Numbered from the stretch's first letter, positions 33,963-42,253 are shown. The stretch: DNA of 44,863 nucleotides from Pseudomonadota bacterium (GCA_023457895.1 JAEXAY010000040.1:1-44863); one strand, 5' to 3'. Notes: generated by a model from the sequence alone, not told the origin. Translations and numbers: made by a program.

Positions 33963-35933
33963 ATGTGCGTGTTCCGGTTGGTTAAAGGTCGAGCGCATCT
34001 GCTCACAGCGACGGTCCGATTCCTCCTTTTACTTGCGGCAGTGCTAGTTGCCAGCTTGGGCATCACGTCTGCGCATGCGCAGACGGGTGGGTATTCCGGC
34101 AGCAACACAACCGCGGGCGCGATCGGCAACACAACCCAATGCTCAACACCCCTGAAGCGTGCATTTGTTGTAAGTTCGTCTTTCAGCATCGCGGACGTCA
34201 ACATTGGTGTTTATGCCACGCATGCGTGGCGCGGTGACTTATCCTTTACCTTGGTTTCGCCCGCTGGAACACGTGTCAACATCGTTAATGCTCCTGGTGG
34301 CAGCAACAACAGTGTTGATGATTTCAATGTTTTGCTGGACGATGAGGCCACGCTCGGATCAGTCGCGAATTACACAAGTACTGCGGGTTCTTCTGCTCCG
34401 CCCTACACCATTACAGCCCGTCCTCAGTCGGCACTTTCCGCCTTTGACGGCGAAGACGCTCAAGGTACCTGGACACTGGAAATCTGCGACCTGTATTCTA
34501 TCATTGATAACGGCAATTTTGTTCGTGCTGATCTGTATATTGCTCCTGCTTCGCCTCAAGCCGATCTTTCGCTGATTAGAACAGTAAGCAATTCGACGCC
34601 CACCGCCGGCGCCGCAATCAGCTACACGCTTACCGTAACCAACGCCGTCGGCTCGCAACTCACCGCATCGGGTGTTCAGGTACGGGATATTCTCCCCACC
34701 GGCGTCACCTTCACCAGCGCATCGTCGGCTAATGGCAGCTATTCCGTGTCGACCGGTCTGTGGACATTGGCGAACAGCCTGGCGCCCGGCGCATCCGCAA
34801 CGCTGACCATTAACGGTACGGTCAACGCTTCACAGGGAGCTGAGGTAGTCAACTGGGCGGAAATATGGGCAAGTGGCGCTAATGATAACGATTCTACGCC
34901 GGGCAACAACGCGGCTGCCGAGGACGACGGCGCTTCCGCTTCCTTTACGGTGGGCGGGACGCGCGTTGCAGGCATACCTCCCAATCTTGTATGCCCCGCA
35001 GGAACTGCCCTACTCGACTGGACCGGCAAAAGCTGGTCGGGATCGCCTTCGACCTGGTCACTCAACACCGTCGGCAATGTGCAGATGGACGTCGTCACGG
35101 ACGCGCCCTTTGTTGCCGGCTCCCCCGCAATCAATACCTCCCTCACCGGTGGTCTGGGAGCCGGTTCACACAATGTCTACCTTAACCTGAACAACTATAC
35201 TCGGAACGATGTTGCGACCATGACATTCACGACGCCGACGGCGGGCGGGGTAAGCGGCCTGCAGTTCCGCATTTTCGATGTCGATTACGTATCGGGGCAA
35301 TATGCCGACCGGGTAGAAGTGATCGGCTATTACAACGGCGCGTTCGTCTACCCGACACTGACCAACGGAACGACGAACTATGTCAACGGCAATGTTGCGA
35401 TCGGCGACGCATCTGCCGGTGATACCAGTTCGAGCGGCACCGTAGTCGTGACGTTCCTCAACCCCGTGGATCAAGTCATTATCAAATATGGCAATCACAC
35501 CACTGCGCCTTCCAACCCCGGCAACCAGTGGATCGGCCTTCATGACATCACGTTCTGCAAACCCCAGGCCGTGATGACGACGACGAAAACGAGCACGGTT
35601 GTTTCGGATCCGGTCAATGGCACAAGCGCGCCAAAAATGATCCCGGGCGCTACCGTGCGATACTGCATTTCCTCCTCCAATGGGGGCGTCTCGGACGGAA
35701 CCAACATTCTGGTAACCGACGCGCTGCCTTCGACGGTTAGCTATGTGCCCGGCTCGCTCAAAACCGGGACGAGCTGCACGGGAACACTGACACCGGAGGA
35801 CGACGACAATAGCGGAGCCGATGAAAGTGATCCGGATGGCGCCTCTATAAGCGGAAATATCGTATCCGGCTCAACATCCCGGCTACCCGACGGTAGCGGC
35901 TTCGTGATAGTTTTCGATGTAACCATCAAGTAA
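33963..35933 (+). CDS. Secreted surface protein: P-domain plus DUF11-like repeats
   Basis: 656 residues. A signal peptide (VRFLLLLAAVLVASLGITSAHAQ) ends near residue 40. Residues about 68-195 form a proprotein-convertase P (Homo B) domain: VNIGVYATHAWRGDLSFTLV and FDGEDAQGTWTLEICDL. Residues about 198-325 are a DUF11 repeat (ADLSLIRTVSNSTPTAGAAI ... VRDILPTGVTFTSAS). A third beta-rich region (about 335-545) is unassigned, and a partial DUF11-like repeat ends the protein. No protease domain, LPXTG or PEP-CTERM anchor is present. A third-position shift to A/T and its position between rsmE and gshA suggest acquisition. The start is uncertain; AGGA is very close to the ATG. Confidence 0.8.
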   Translation: MCVFRLVKGRAHLLTATVRFLLLLAAVLVASLGITSAHAQTGGYSGSNTTAGAIGNTTQCSTPLKRAFVVSSSFSIADVNIGVYATHAWRGDLSFTLVSPAGTRVNIVNAPGGSNNSVDDFNVLLDDEATLGSVANYTSTAGSSAPPYTITARPQSALSAFDGEDAQGTWTLEICDLYSIIDNGNFVRADLYIAPASPQADLSLIRTVSNSTPTAGAAISYTLTVTNAVGSQLTASGVQVRDILPTGVTFTSASSANGSYSVSTGLWTLANSLAPGASATLTINGTVNASQGAEVVNWAEIWASGANDNDSTPGNNAAAEDDGASASFTVGGTRVAGIPPNLVCPAGTALLDWTGKSWSGSPSTWSLNTVGNVQMDVVTDAPFVAGSPAINTSLTGGLGAGSHNVYLNLNNYTRNDVATMTFTTPTAGGVSGLQFRIFDVDYVSGQYADRVEVIGYYNGAFVYPTLTNGTTNYVNGNVAIGDASAGDTSSSGTVVVTFLNPVDQVIIKYGNHTTAPSNPGNQWIGLHDITFCKPQAVMTTTKTSTVVSDPVNGTSAPKMIPGATVRYCISSSNGGVSDGTNILVTDALPSTVSYVPGSLKTGTSCTGTLTPEDDDNSGADESDPDGASISGNIVSGSTSRLPDGSGFVIVFDVTIK

Positions 35934-35991
35934 TCCAGCCGCGGCGGATTCACCCTTTTCAGACAGGCTGCGTTGTGCCTAGGGATGGCAC

Positions 35992-37365
35992 ATGAGCACG
36001 CGCACAGAATCCGCCACGGATGAACCGGTTATCGAGCATCTCGACGAGTTGCTGATTCCGATGCAGAAAGGCGAAAAGCCCAGGGATCGCTGGCGGATCG
36101 GGACCGAGCATGAAAAGTTCGTCTTTTGCACGACCGATCATCATGCGCCCTCCTATGACGAACCCGGCGGCATCCGCGATTTGCTTCTGGGTCTTACCGA
36201 ATTCGGCTGGGAGCCGGTCATCGAGGGCGGCAATGTCATCGCCATGTCCGGCCGCGACGGCACGGTGAGTCTCGAGCCGGCAGGACAACTCGAGCTTTCC
36301 GGCGCACCGCTCGACAATCTGCACCAGACCTGCGCCGAAACCGGCCGCCATTTGCATCAGGTCAAGGAAATTGGCGCACGCATCGGCAAGGGCTTTCTCG
36401 GTCTCGGGATGTGGCCGGACAAGCGCCGCGAGGACCTCCCCATCATGCCCAAGGGGCGGTACGGCATCATGCTACGGCACATGCCGCGTGTCGGTACAAT
36501 GGGCCTCGACATGATGCTGCGAACCTGCACCATCCAGGTCAATCTCGATTATGCCTCCGAAAGCGACATGGTGCAGAAATTCCGTGTCGGCCTTGCGCTT
36601 CAGCCGCTCGCAACAGCGCTGTTCGCCAATTCGCCTTTCACCGAGGGCAAGCCCAACGGATTCCTCAGCTACCGCAGTCATATCTGGTCCGATACCGACC
36701 CGGCACGCACTGGCATGCTGCCCTTCGTGTTCGAAGAAGGCTTCGGCTATCAGCGTTATGTCGACTATATGCTAGACGTGCCGATGTATTTCGTGTTCCG
36801 CGACGGCAAATATATCGACGCTGCGGGACAGAGTTTCCGCGATTTTCTTGAAGGCAGGCTCCCCGCCCTTCCCGGCGAAAAGCCGACCTTGTCCGACTGG
36901 AATGATCATCTTTCTACCGCCTTCCCCGAAGTGCGGCTCAAAAGCTTTCTCGAAATGCGGGGCGCCGATGGGGGGCCGTGGAGCCGCATCTGCGCGCTTC
37001 CTGCGTTCTGGGTCGGACTTCTTTACGATCAGGTGGCGCTTGATGCCGCATGGGATCTCGTCAAGGACTGGAGCATGGACGAACGTCAGGCGCTGCGCGA
37101 CAATGTGCCGAAAATGGGTCTTGATGCCCCACTGGGCCAAGGCCGCACGCTGCGCGATATTGCCGATGCGGTGCTGGACATTTCGGCGAGCGGCCTTGCC
37201 GCGCGCAACCGGCTTGGCTCAAGCGGCGACAACGAAGTGGGCTTCCTCAACCCGCTGCGCGAGATTGTGGCGACCGGCAAGGTGCCCGCCGAACGGCTGC
37301 TTGACCTCTATCATGGCGCTTGGCAGGGCGATCTTGGACAGGTCTATCAGGACATGGCCTTCTAG
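35992..37365 (+). CDS. gshA: Glutamate-cysteine ligase (GCS2 type)
   Basis: 457 residues of the plant/alphaproteobacterial-type glutamate-cysteine ligase. Diagnostic blocks are WRIGTEHEKFVF, SLEPAGQLELSGAPL, LGMWPDK, GRYGIMLRHMPRVGTMGLDM and RTCTIQVNLDYASESDM. It makes gamma-glutamylcysteine, the first and limiting step of glutathione synthesis, in the cytoplasm. The ATG follows a short 58-base gap after the surface gene. It converges on the ICMT-like gene with 5 bases between stops. Confidence 0.95.
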   Translation: MSTRTESATDEPVIEHLDELLIPMQKGEKPRDRWRIGTEHEKFVFCTTDHHAPSYDEPGGIRDLLLGLTEFGWEPVIEGGNVIAMSGRDGTVSLEPAGQLELSGAPLDNLHQTCAETGRHLHQVKEIGARIGKGFLGLGMWPDKRREDLPIMPKGRYGIMLRHMPRVGTMGLDMMLRTCTIQVNLDYASESDMVQKFRVGLALQPLATALFANSPFTEGKPNGFLSYRSHIWSDTDPARTGMLPFVFEEGFGYQRYVDYMLDVPMYFVFRDGKYIDAAGQSFRDFLEGRLPALPGEKPTLSDWNDHLSTAFPEVRLKSFLEMRGADGGPWSRICALPAFWVGLLYDQVALDAAWDLVKDWSMDERQALRDNVPKMGLDAPLGQGRTLRDIADAVLDISASGLAARNRLGSSGDNEVGFLNPLREIVATGKVPAERLLDLYHGAWQGDLGQVYQDMAF

Positions 37366-37370
37366 CGGCC

Positions 37371-38801
37371 TCAGAGCGCGGGCGGGCCTTCCGTCCGCAG
37401 CACCGCCGTCCTTGGTGTGCGCCGGAACAACCGGTTAAGCGCGCGCGTCACCGGCGCATAACGCTCCGCCCAGTTCCAGTAGGCCACATAGGCGGGATCC
37501 GCCATCAAATGCTTTTCCTCGGTTTTTGCCCGCCAGTAATAGACCCCGCTGACGACTCCCAGCAGCACAGTGTTGCGGATCATGTCGACATAATTGCCGT
37601 TGCTGACAAAGAAAGGCAGCGTCGCCAGCCACCAGAAGCTGTTCTTGCTGATATAGGCCGGGTGGCGCACATATTTATAAGGGCCATCGGTCAGAACGCC
37701 GCGATGCGTGAGATTGGAAAAACGCAGGCCAAAGGCGATTGTCGCCCAGGCATAGATGGCGGTCAGAAACACCAGCACTGCCCCATAGGCGGTGAGCATC
37801 ACCGGATGCCCCTGAAGCAATTGCACCCACCCCGTCTCGCCATAGGTCGCAAAACGGTAATCGAGCACGCCATTATCGCCCATCAAGACAAAGGGCGGGT
37901 AACAGATGAGCGCCGCGACCCAACCGCCGAGAAACGGGTTGGCCGACCGGATGTGGGAATCAAGCGGCTTCATCGTCAGAAGATAGCCAACCATCGCGAC
38001 ATGAACGTCAAACAGGAACATGAAGTTGATCAGCGCGTGCGTTCCCTGCACCGGATCGGACAGCGCCGCGCCAAGCGGCATATTGACGATGCCGTGAAAA
38101 TTGCCGGGCACGATCGAGAGCATGAAGGCGATAAAGAAACCCTTGACCCCCCAGGCGCGCCAGTGTCGGTAGATTTCCTCGCGATCGGCATGCGCCTGTC
38201 CCATCCTGTCACCAAGCAGCCAGGCGCCGAACGCATAGGTACCGTCCTTGGGTTGCATAAGGCGCCGGTCCAGCCAGATGACATAGGGAACCGAAAGCAG
38301 CATCACGACGGGCATCCAGCCCATCAACACGTTCATCGCGAACACATAATCGCCGCGCCAGTACCAGCGCGCGATGCAATAGATGAAACCAATGATCGCC
38401 CAGGTTGCCCACAATCCCGCAAGCTTGGTGAAGCTGATGCTGCGAATGGCATCGAAGGGTCGTGGAGGCTTGTCCCAGTCAATTCCGGTGGATGGATTGC
38501 GATGGACCTTTTCGACGAAAACCGACCAACTGACCATCGGTATCGCCGCGGCAAGTACACAGGCCAGCGCCGAATAGCGGCCATCCATGCCAAAATGCCG
38601 CGCGATCGCAACCCATATCAGCAACCCAGCGACGCCGAGCCAGCCGACAACCGGACTCCACCCCGATCTGGGACGAACTGGTGAGATGTCGTCATTCCCG
38701 ACAGGTCGCGACTCGTGTAAAACCGCGGAATATGCGGATTCTGGTGCTGTCACAGGAGTGACCACCTGTGTGGAATATGGCGGATTCTGGTCGGATTCCA
38801 T
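37371..38801 (-). CDS. Polytopic membrane protein with C-terminal ICMT-like methyltransferase domain
   Basis: 476 residues with about ten predicted transmembrane helices. The C-terminal part fits the isoprenylcysteine carboxyl methyltransferase/phospholipid methyltransferase fold. It shows GPYKYVRHPAYISKNSFWWL (the SAM-binding RHPxY motif) and RAKTEEKHLMADPAYVAYW with the E-E-x-x-L signature. The N-terminal half has an unrelated membrane region (WSVFVEKVHRNPSTGIDWDKP) that I do not recognise. Substrate unknown: lipid, isoprenoid or quinone-like methylation are possible. An imperfect palindrome (38813-38826) lies just upstream of its start. Confidence 0.8.
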   Translation of the reverse strand: MESDQNPPYSTQVVTPVTAPESAYSAVLHESRPVGNDDISPVRPRSGWSPVVGWLGVAGLLIWVAIARHFGMDGRYSALACVLAAAIPMVSWSVFVEKVHRNPSTGIDWDKPPRPFDAIRSISFTKLAGLWATWAIIGFIYCIARWYWRGDYVFAMNVLMGWMPVVMLLSVPYVIWLDRRLMQPKDGTYAFGAWLLGDRMGQAHADREEIYRHWRAWGVKGFFIAFMLSIVPGNFHGIVNMPLGAALSDPVQGTHALINFMFLFDVHVAMVGYLLTMKPLDSHIRSANPFLGGWVAALICYPPFVLMGDNGVLDYRFATYGETGWVQLLQGHPVMLTAYGAVLVFLTAIYAWATIAFGLRFSNLTHRGVLTDGPYKYVRHPAYISKNSFWWLATLPFFVSNGNYVDMIRNTVLLGVVSGVYYWRAKTEEKHLMADPAYVAYWNWAERYAPVTRALNRLFRRTPRTAVLRTEGPPAL

Positions 38802-38812
38802 GATCCCTATCG

Positions 38813-38826
38813 CTTTAGCAGTAAAG
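38813..38826. promoter_or_regulatory. Inverted repeat before the ICMT-like gene
   Basis: CTTTA-GCAG-TAAAG lies 11 bases upstream of the leftward ATG at 38801. Its arms match those of the palindrome before the M48 operon (CTTTAC-C-GTAAAG), though the spacing differs. It may be an operator or leader hairpin; the resemblance may be chance. Confidence 0.3.
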
Positions 38827-39031
38827 GGTAAGCGGGTTGTAAACGATAATATCTTCCGAAGTATTTTACCCGCCGATGTTGCACAGCCGGGCTTTTGTTC
38901 CTTCAGCTTGCCGCAAACCTCGCTCGGCTCGTCACAAGTCAGCAGGGGTCGATTCGGATTCTTTAACTATCATTGATAAGGGCGCCCATGATAAATTTCG
39001 CCCTAATGGGGGCAATGGGGTCGTCATAGTT

Positions 39032-40186
39032 GTGAAAAATTCAGGAAAGTGGGGCGCCGCCCAAGCGCGGCTGGCCGCCCTTTTTCAGGACCGTGAATTG
39101 TTCCTCCGGACCGGCGGACAAGTCAAGTTCCTGAAAATAACTGCTAGATTTCAACGTACTGCCGTTATGGTCGGTGCTGCCGTCCTGCTCGTATGGATTG
39201 CCGTCACAGGCTTCATGCTGGTGCGCCACATGATGAGCGCGGGCGAGCGCGCCGAGCTAGCGCGCAAGGAAGCGGCGGTGGAGAAATCGGCAAGCAAGGT
39301 CGAGGCCTATCGCGCCCGCGTCGATAATGTCGCGGAAGATCTCAACGCACGGCAGAAATATCTCGAGGCGCTGGTAAAGACGCATGTCGCACCGGACGCG
39401 CCGCCTGCTCCGGCATCCGACACGACGACCAAGCCCCGGTCCGACAATCGTCCGTCCGATATCGCCGACGAACTGGCGCAGCTTCAGCTGATCAAACTCC
39501 GTCAGACCGAACTGGCCGAACAACTGGTTGCAGTTGCGGCCCGCCGTACTGCGCGCGCGGAAACCGCTATCCGCCAGCTCGGCCTCAACCCGGGTACGCT
39601 TGCGAGCAATCATGAAGGCATGGGCGGTCCGTTTGTGGCAGCTCCAACCAGCACGCTGGCGAAGAAGATCAAGGATCCAGTATTCCTGCAGCTCAATACC
39701 TTGCTGCGCCGGATGACGAGCATGGAACAGGCGCTTGTCGCTCTCCCCTCCAGCAATCCCGCCAGCGTGATGATGATGTCATCGGGTTTCGGCTATCGCA
39801 GCGACCCGTTCACCGGCGAGGGCGCGATGCATGCCGGGCTCGATTTCCGTGGCCCCATTGGCACGCCAATCATGGCCTCGGCGCCTGGCACCGTCAGTTT
39901 TGCTGGCGTCAAGTCCGGCTATGGCAATGTCGTCGAGATCGATCATGGCCGCGGTATCATGACGCGTTATGCGCATCTTTCCGGTTTCGAAACCAATGTG
40001 GGTGCAAAGGTGAGCGCCGGACAGCGAATCGCGCGCATGGGTTCGACAGGACGGTCGACCGGATCGCATCTGCATTTCGAGGTCCGGCTCAACGGGGAAG
40101 CGCTTAATCCGCGCAAGTTTTTGGAGGCCAATACAGATGTTCTCACGCAGCAAATCACCGGAGACCGAGCTGCAACCCGCATCTAG
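39032..40186 (+). CDS. M23 (LytM) peptidoglycan endopeptidase, membrane-anchored
   Basis: 384 residues from a GTG at 39032, chosen because it keeps a short cytoplasmic tail before the single transmembrane helix (AVMVGAAVLLVWIAVTGFML) and follows a GGGG-rich site. A coiled coil follows (about 80-250). The M23 domain has HAGLDFRGPIGTP (zinc His and Asp) and SHLHFEVRLNGEALNP (HxH), so all ligands are present and it should be active. It overlaps the bactofilin gene by 50 bases. LytM peptidases next to bactofilins are known cell-shape modules (LmdC-BacA in Caulobacterales, Csd1-CcmA in Helicobacter). Cross-wall cleavage guided by bactofilin is inference by analogy. Confidence 0.92.
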   Translation: MKNSGKWGAAQARLAALFQDRELFLRTGGQVKFLKITARFQRTAVMVGAAVLLVWIAVTGFMLVRHMMSAGERAELARKEAAVEKSASKVEAYRARVDNVAEDLNARQKYLEALVKTHVAPDAPPAPASDTTTKPRSDNRPSDIADELAQLQLIKLRQTELAEQLVAVAARRTARAETAIRQLGLNPGTLASNHEGMGGPFVAAPTSTLAKKIKDPVFLQLNTLLRRMTSMEQALVALPSSNPASVMMMSSGFGYRSDPFTGEGAMHAGLDFRGPIGTPIMASAPGTVSFAGVKSGYGNVVEIDHGRGIMTRYAHLSGFETNVGAKVSAGQRIARMGSTGRSTGSHLHFEVRLNGEALNPRKFLEANTDVLTQQITGDRAATRI

Positions 40187-40559
40187 GATGGCAACGGGGG
40201 CACGCAACACGACCTTTTCGATCCTCGGATCGGACGTGGTCATAACCGGCAATATCTCTGCATCGGTCGATCTTCACGTCGATGGGCGGATCGAGGGTGA
40301 CCTCCAATGCGCCTCGCTGGTCCAAGGCGAAGGCAGCGCCATTCGTGGCGCCGTGGTCGCTGAATCGGCCCGCCTCGCCGGGCTTGTCGATGGGTCAATC
40401 GAAGCGCGCGACCTCGTGATCGAACGCACGGCGCGCATCACCGGCGACGTCACTTATGACAATCTTACCATTGAACCCGGCGGACAGGTTGACGGCCGCT
40501 TCTCGCACCGTGGCAAAGGCGCAGAGCTCCAGCTCGTACGCGACAGCGGCGCGGCTTGA
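40137..40559 (+). CDS. Bactofilin cytoskeletal protein
   Basis: 140 residues. The bactofilin (DUF583) core is a right-handed beta-helix with hydrophobic repeats: NTTFSILGSDVVITGNISAS, VDLHVDGRIEGDLQCA, LVDGSIEARDLVIERTARIT and GDVTYDNLTIEPGGQVDGRF. Short disordered tails flank it. The start at 40137 is supported by GGAGG at 40123-40127, so it lies inside the M23 gene's last 50 bases. A later ATG at 40188, just after the M23 stop, is an alternative. Bactofilins polymerise without nucleotide at the membrane and position wall enzymes. Confidence 0.94.
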   Translation: MFSRSKSPETELQPASRMATGARNTTFSILGSDVVITGNISASVDLHVDGRIEGDLQCASLVQGEGSAIRGAVVAESARLAGLVDGSIEARDLVIERTARITGDVTYDNLTIEPGGQVDGRFSHRGKGAELQLVRDSGAA

Positions 40560-40569
40560 TAACTGCGCG

Positions 40570-40587
40570 GCGATCCGCCCGGATCGC
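40570..40587 (+). terminator. Stem-loop after the bactofilin gene
   Basis: GCGATCC-GCCC-GGATCGC is a perfect 7-bp stem with a 4-base loop, starting 11 bases after the bactofilin stop. There is no T-run, so it is a 3'-end hairpin or attenuated terminator rather than a classical one. Confidence 0.4.
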
Positions 40588-40713
40588 TTACCAATGTACC
40601 GAACGCAGCCCGCGCGGACGCAAGATGTCCGGGACGGACTATCGCTATAGCGGATGCTATAGATGCATGCGGACAGAATGGCCGCTTCTCGAAAGTGGAT
40701 GGTAGCGGAGGAG

Positions 40714-40728
40714 GAACATATAGCGAAC
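40714..40728. promoter_or_regulatory. Alphaproteobacterial LexA (SOS) box, orphan
   Basis: GAAC-ATATAGC-GAAC matches the alphaproteobacterial LexA operator GTTC-N7-GTTC exactly on the reverse strand. No gene starts within reach: bactofilin lies in the wrong direction, and the next rightward gene is beyond 42.8 kb. It may belong to an SOS gene lost by rearrangement. Confidence 0.55.
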
Positions 40729-40775
40729 ATATAACGTTCTGACATTGCTCGTTTTTTCCGCCCAACTCTTGGAAA

Positions 40776-40796
40776 ATACCCCCACCGATACCCCCA
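40776..40796. repeat. Tandem ATACCCCCA repeats
   Basis: ATACCCCCA occurs at 40776-40784 and 40788-40796, a 12-base period. Short G/C-rich repeats like this occur near integrase attachment regions, so they might be recombinase arm sites of the decayed element to the right. This interpretation is speculative. Confidence 0.4.
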
Positions 40797-41104
40797 GAAT
40801 CCCGAATTTGCGCCAAACCGTTACAAGGGTGCGATCGGCCGACTAATGTTCGAAAATCGGCAGCTCAACCGCCTCATTGAACGGCGGAAGTTGGGCCGGT
40901 AACGGACGGTCCGCTATCCGAACCGCGACGCGAAAAGCTGTCAATCGGCTAACGACCCCATTGCGGGCATTCAGGCCAGATATTTGCAAGGCCCATTTGT
41001 CGCCCCTCAACCGACCTAGGTTCCTCGTCAACTGAGGTAAGCCTAGCGCTTGGAAGTGGCGGTTGTTCAGGCCCGCGTTCCGACATTGGCTGCCGCGGGA
41101 AGAC

Positions 41105-41317
41105 TTAACCCGCAGCCGGGTTGATGTCTGGCTCAACAAAAACCTCATCGATTGACCGCCCAAAGACCCGGGCTATGCGAAAGGCGAGCGGGAGCGAGGG
41201 ATCGTGTTTTCCCGTCTCGATAGCGTTGACCGCTTGGCGTGAGACGCCCACCCTCTGCCCCAACTCGGCTTGGCTCCAGCCTCGTTCAGCCCTGAGAACA
41301 CGAAGAAGATTGTCCAT
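41105..41317 (-). CDS. XRE-family small transcriptional regulator
   Basis: 70 residues, essentially one HTH_3 domain: MDNLLRVLRAERGWSQAELG then QRVGVSRQAVNAIETGKHDP and SLPLAFRIARVFGRSIDEVF. The recognition helix is VSRQAVNAIE. It lies 6 bases downstream of a membrane-protein gene, and the promoter of that gene carries two TGACA/TGTCA inverted repeats that are likely autoregulatory sites. Small regulators of this kind paired with a membrane protein are common in proteobacteria. Confidence 0.93.
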   Translation of the reverse strand: MDNLLRVLRAERGWSQAELGQRVGVSRQAVNAIETGKHDPSLPLAFRIARVFGRSIDEVFVEPDINPAAG

Positions 41318-41323
41318 TTCCCG

Positions 41324-41794
41324 TCAGTCTTCGTCGTTTTCTTCGGCTGGCGTTTGCCACGCGAGGCACAGAACCGGCAGCATGATTGAATAAAGGATGG
41401 CGCCCCAGAACAGCCCGTTGAACTCGGAAAACGTGGTCGGAAGCCAGCCACCCCCGTCTGCTGCCACCCCAGCGTACAGGGTTGCCGACGATATCAATAC
41501 TGCAAGGATCATGTAAGCTGCAGTGAATGCTCGTGAGCGCAAGCGAAGCTCATACTCGTCGAGCAGATGCGGTTGTTCCGCAACAATCCTTTGCAACGAA
41601 GTGGTCGCAAGGGCCGCGGCCGCTATCAGCGATGCCACGATCAAGCCATAACCAGCCAGGCTGGTGAAGCCCGACTCCCCCCAACGAACGACTGTCGCCC
41701 CCAGTGGGTAGGCAACCAGCGCGCCCAATGATACCAGACGGACGGTCCGCGCTGAGACATTCGTGGCGGCGATGGAAGGTCGACGATTCGACAT
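41324..41794 (-). CDS. Small integral membrane protein, partner of XRE regulator
   Basis: 156 residues with four hydrophobic segments: VSLGALVAYPLGATVV, GLIVASLIAAAALATT, AYMILAVLISSATLYAG and FWGAILYSIMLPVLCLAW. The ATG is preceded by GGAG with seven-base spacing (ACGGAGCTCACTG). It is the first gene of a two-gene operon with the XRE regulator. I recognise no named family; similar two-gene pairs (membrane protein plus HTH) occur as accessory regulators. Confidence 0.85.
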   Translation of the reverse strand: MSNRRPSIAATNVSARTVRLVSLGALVAYPLGATVVRWGESGFTSLAGYGLIVASLIAAAALATTSLQRIVAEQPHLLDEYELRLRSRAFTAAYMILAVLISSATLYAGVAADGGGWLPTTFSEFNGLFWGAILYSIMLPVLCLAWQTPAEENDED

Positions 41795-41815
41795 CAGTGA
41801 GCTCCGTAAGTTATT

Positions 41816-41832
41816 CCTGACAATGTGTCAGG
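41816..41832. promoter_or_regulatory. Operator 1 of the membrane protein/XRE operon
   Basis: CCTGACAATGTGTCAGG is a perfect 7-bp inverted repeat with a 3-base centre. It lies between the -10 and the ribosome binding site of the leftward operon, i.e. near +1, where a bound XRE dimer would block transcription. Confidence 0.7.
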
Positions 41833-41835
41833 TAT

Positions 41836-41877
41836 GACTTACACCTGAAGAACCACCTATGTCAAGTCTTCCTGACA
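41836..41877 (-). promoter_or_regulatory. Promoter and operator 2 of the membrane protein/XRE operon
   Basis: On the reverse strand a perfect -35 TTGACA (41860-41865) is followed, 18 bases on, by a -10-like TAAGTC (41836-41841). The -35 overlaps a second inverted repeat, TGTCA (41860-41864) with TGACA (41873-41877), the same half-sites as operator 1. This layout fits autorepression by the XRE protein. Confidence 0.6.
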
Positions 41878-42253
41878 ACCCGTGAGTGGCTGGCATGCCG
41901 GTGGACGACCGCACCATGTGTTGAGAGACTCCTGTGTCGGTCGCGGGCTACGGCTGAGCGTTTGCGTCGCGTCGAGCGCGCCGGATGACGACCGGCAAGC
42001 TTGCCAGATCGGGCAATGATCAAACCGAGGATGTTAAAGGCCTCGCCGGCGAGCGCGGAGCCTTCATCGATCACCAACAGTCGGTCGCTGTCCGAGTCGG
42101 CTTAAGATACGGGGCAGGCCAACTGACTGGTTCGTCAACTCAAGAGCCTGGATGACGTGAGTCCGCTTTCCACCCCAATATCGGCCAAGGCAACCTGCGT
42201 AGGCTCGACCCTGAAGCGGTCGATCAACTTCTGCTGACCGACCGCTCCCAGAG
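41878..42253. other. Unassigned region downstream of the integrase fragment
   Basis: About 375 bases between the operon promoter and the integrase stop. Leftward frames read fragments such as LLVIDEGSALAGEAFNILGL (Walker B-like) and RFRVEPTQVALADIGVE, which could be pieces of unrelated coding sequences, but stops interrupt each frame. I see no intact gene, no clear terminal inverted repeat and no RNA. Probably scrambled remnants of mobile DNA. Confidence 0.45.

Larger units (their letters stand above)
40560..41104. other. Gene-free region with a LexA box and short repeats
   Basis: No convincing gene in 545 bases. It holds the 3' hairpin of bactofilin (40570-40587), an SOS-type box (40714-40728) and a pair of ATACCCCCA repeats (40776-40796). 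Leftward frames through 40843-41163 and 40454-40816 have no family, no ribosome binding site, and run antisense to bactofilin or overlap the XRE gene. The region looks like the edge of an inserted or deleted segment. Confidence 0.5.

Noticed and set aside
37320..38684. 454-codon forward open frame
   Set aside because: Antisense to the ICMT-like membrane protein; no recognisable domain.
40843..41163. Leftward 106-codon gene
   Set aside because: Overlaps the start of sequence encoding the XRE regulator's C-terminus, has no ribosome binding site and no recognisable family.
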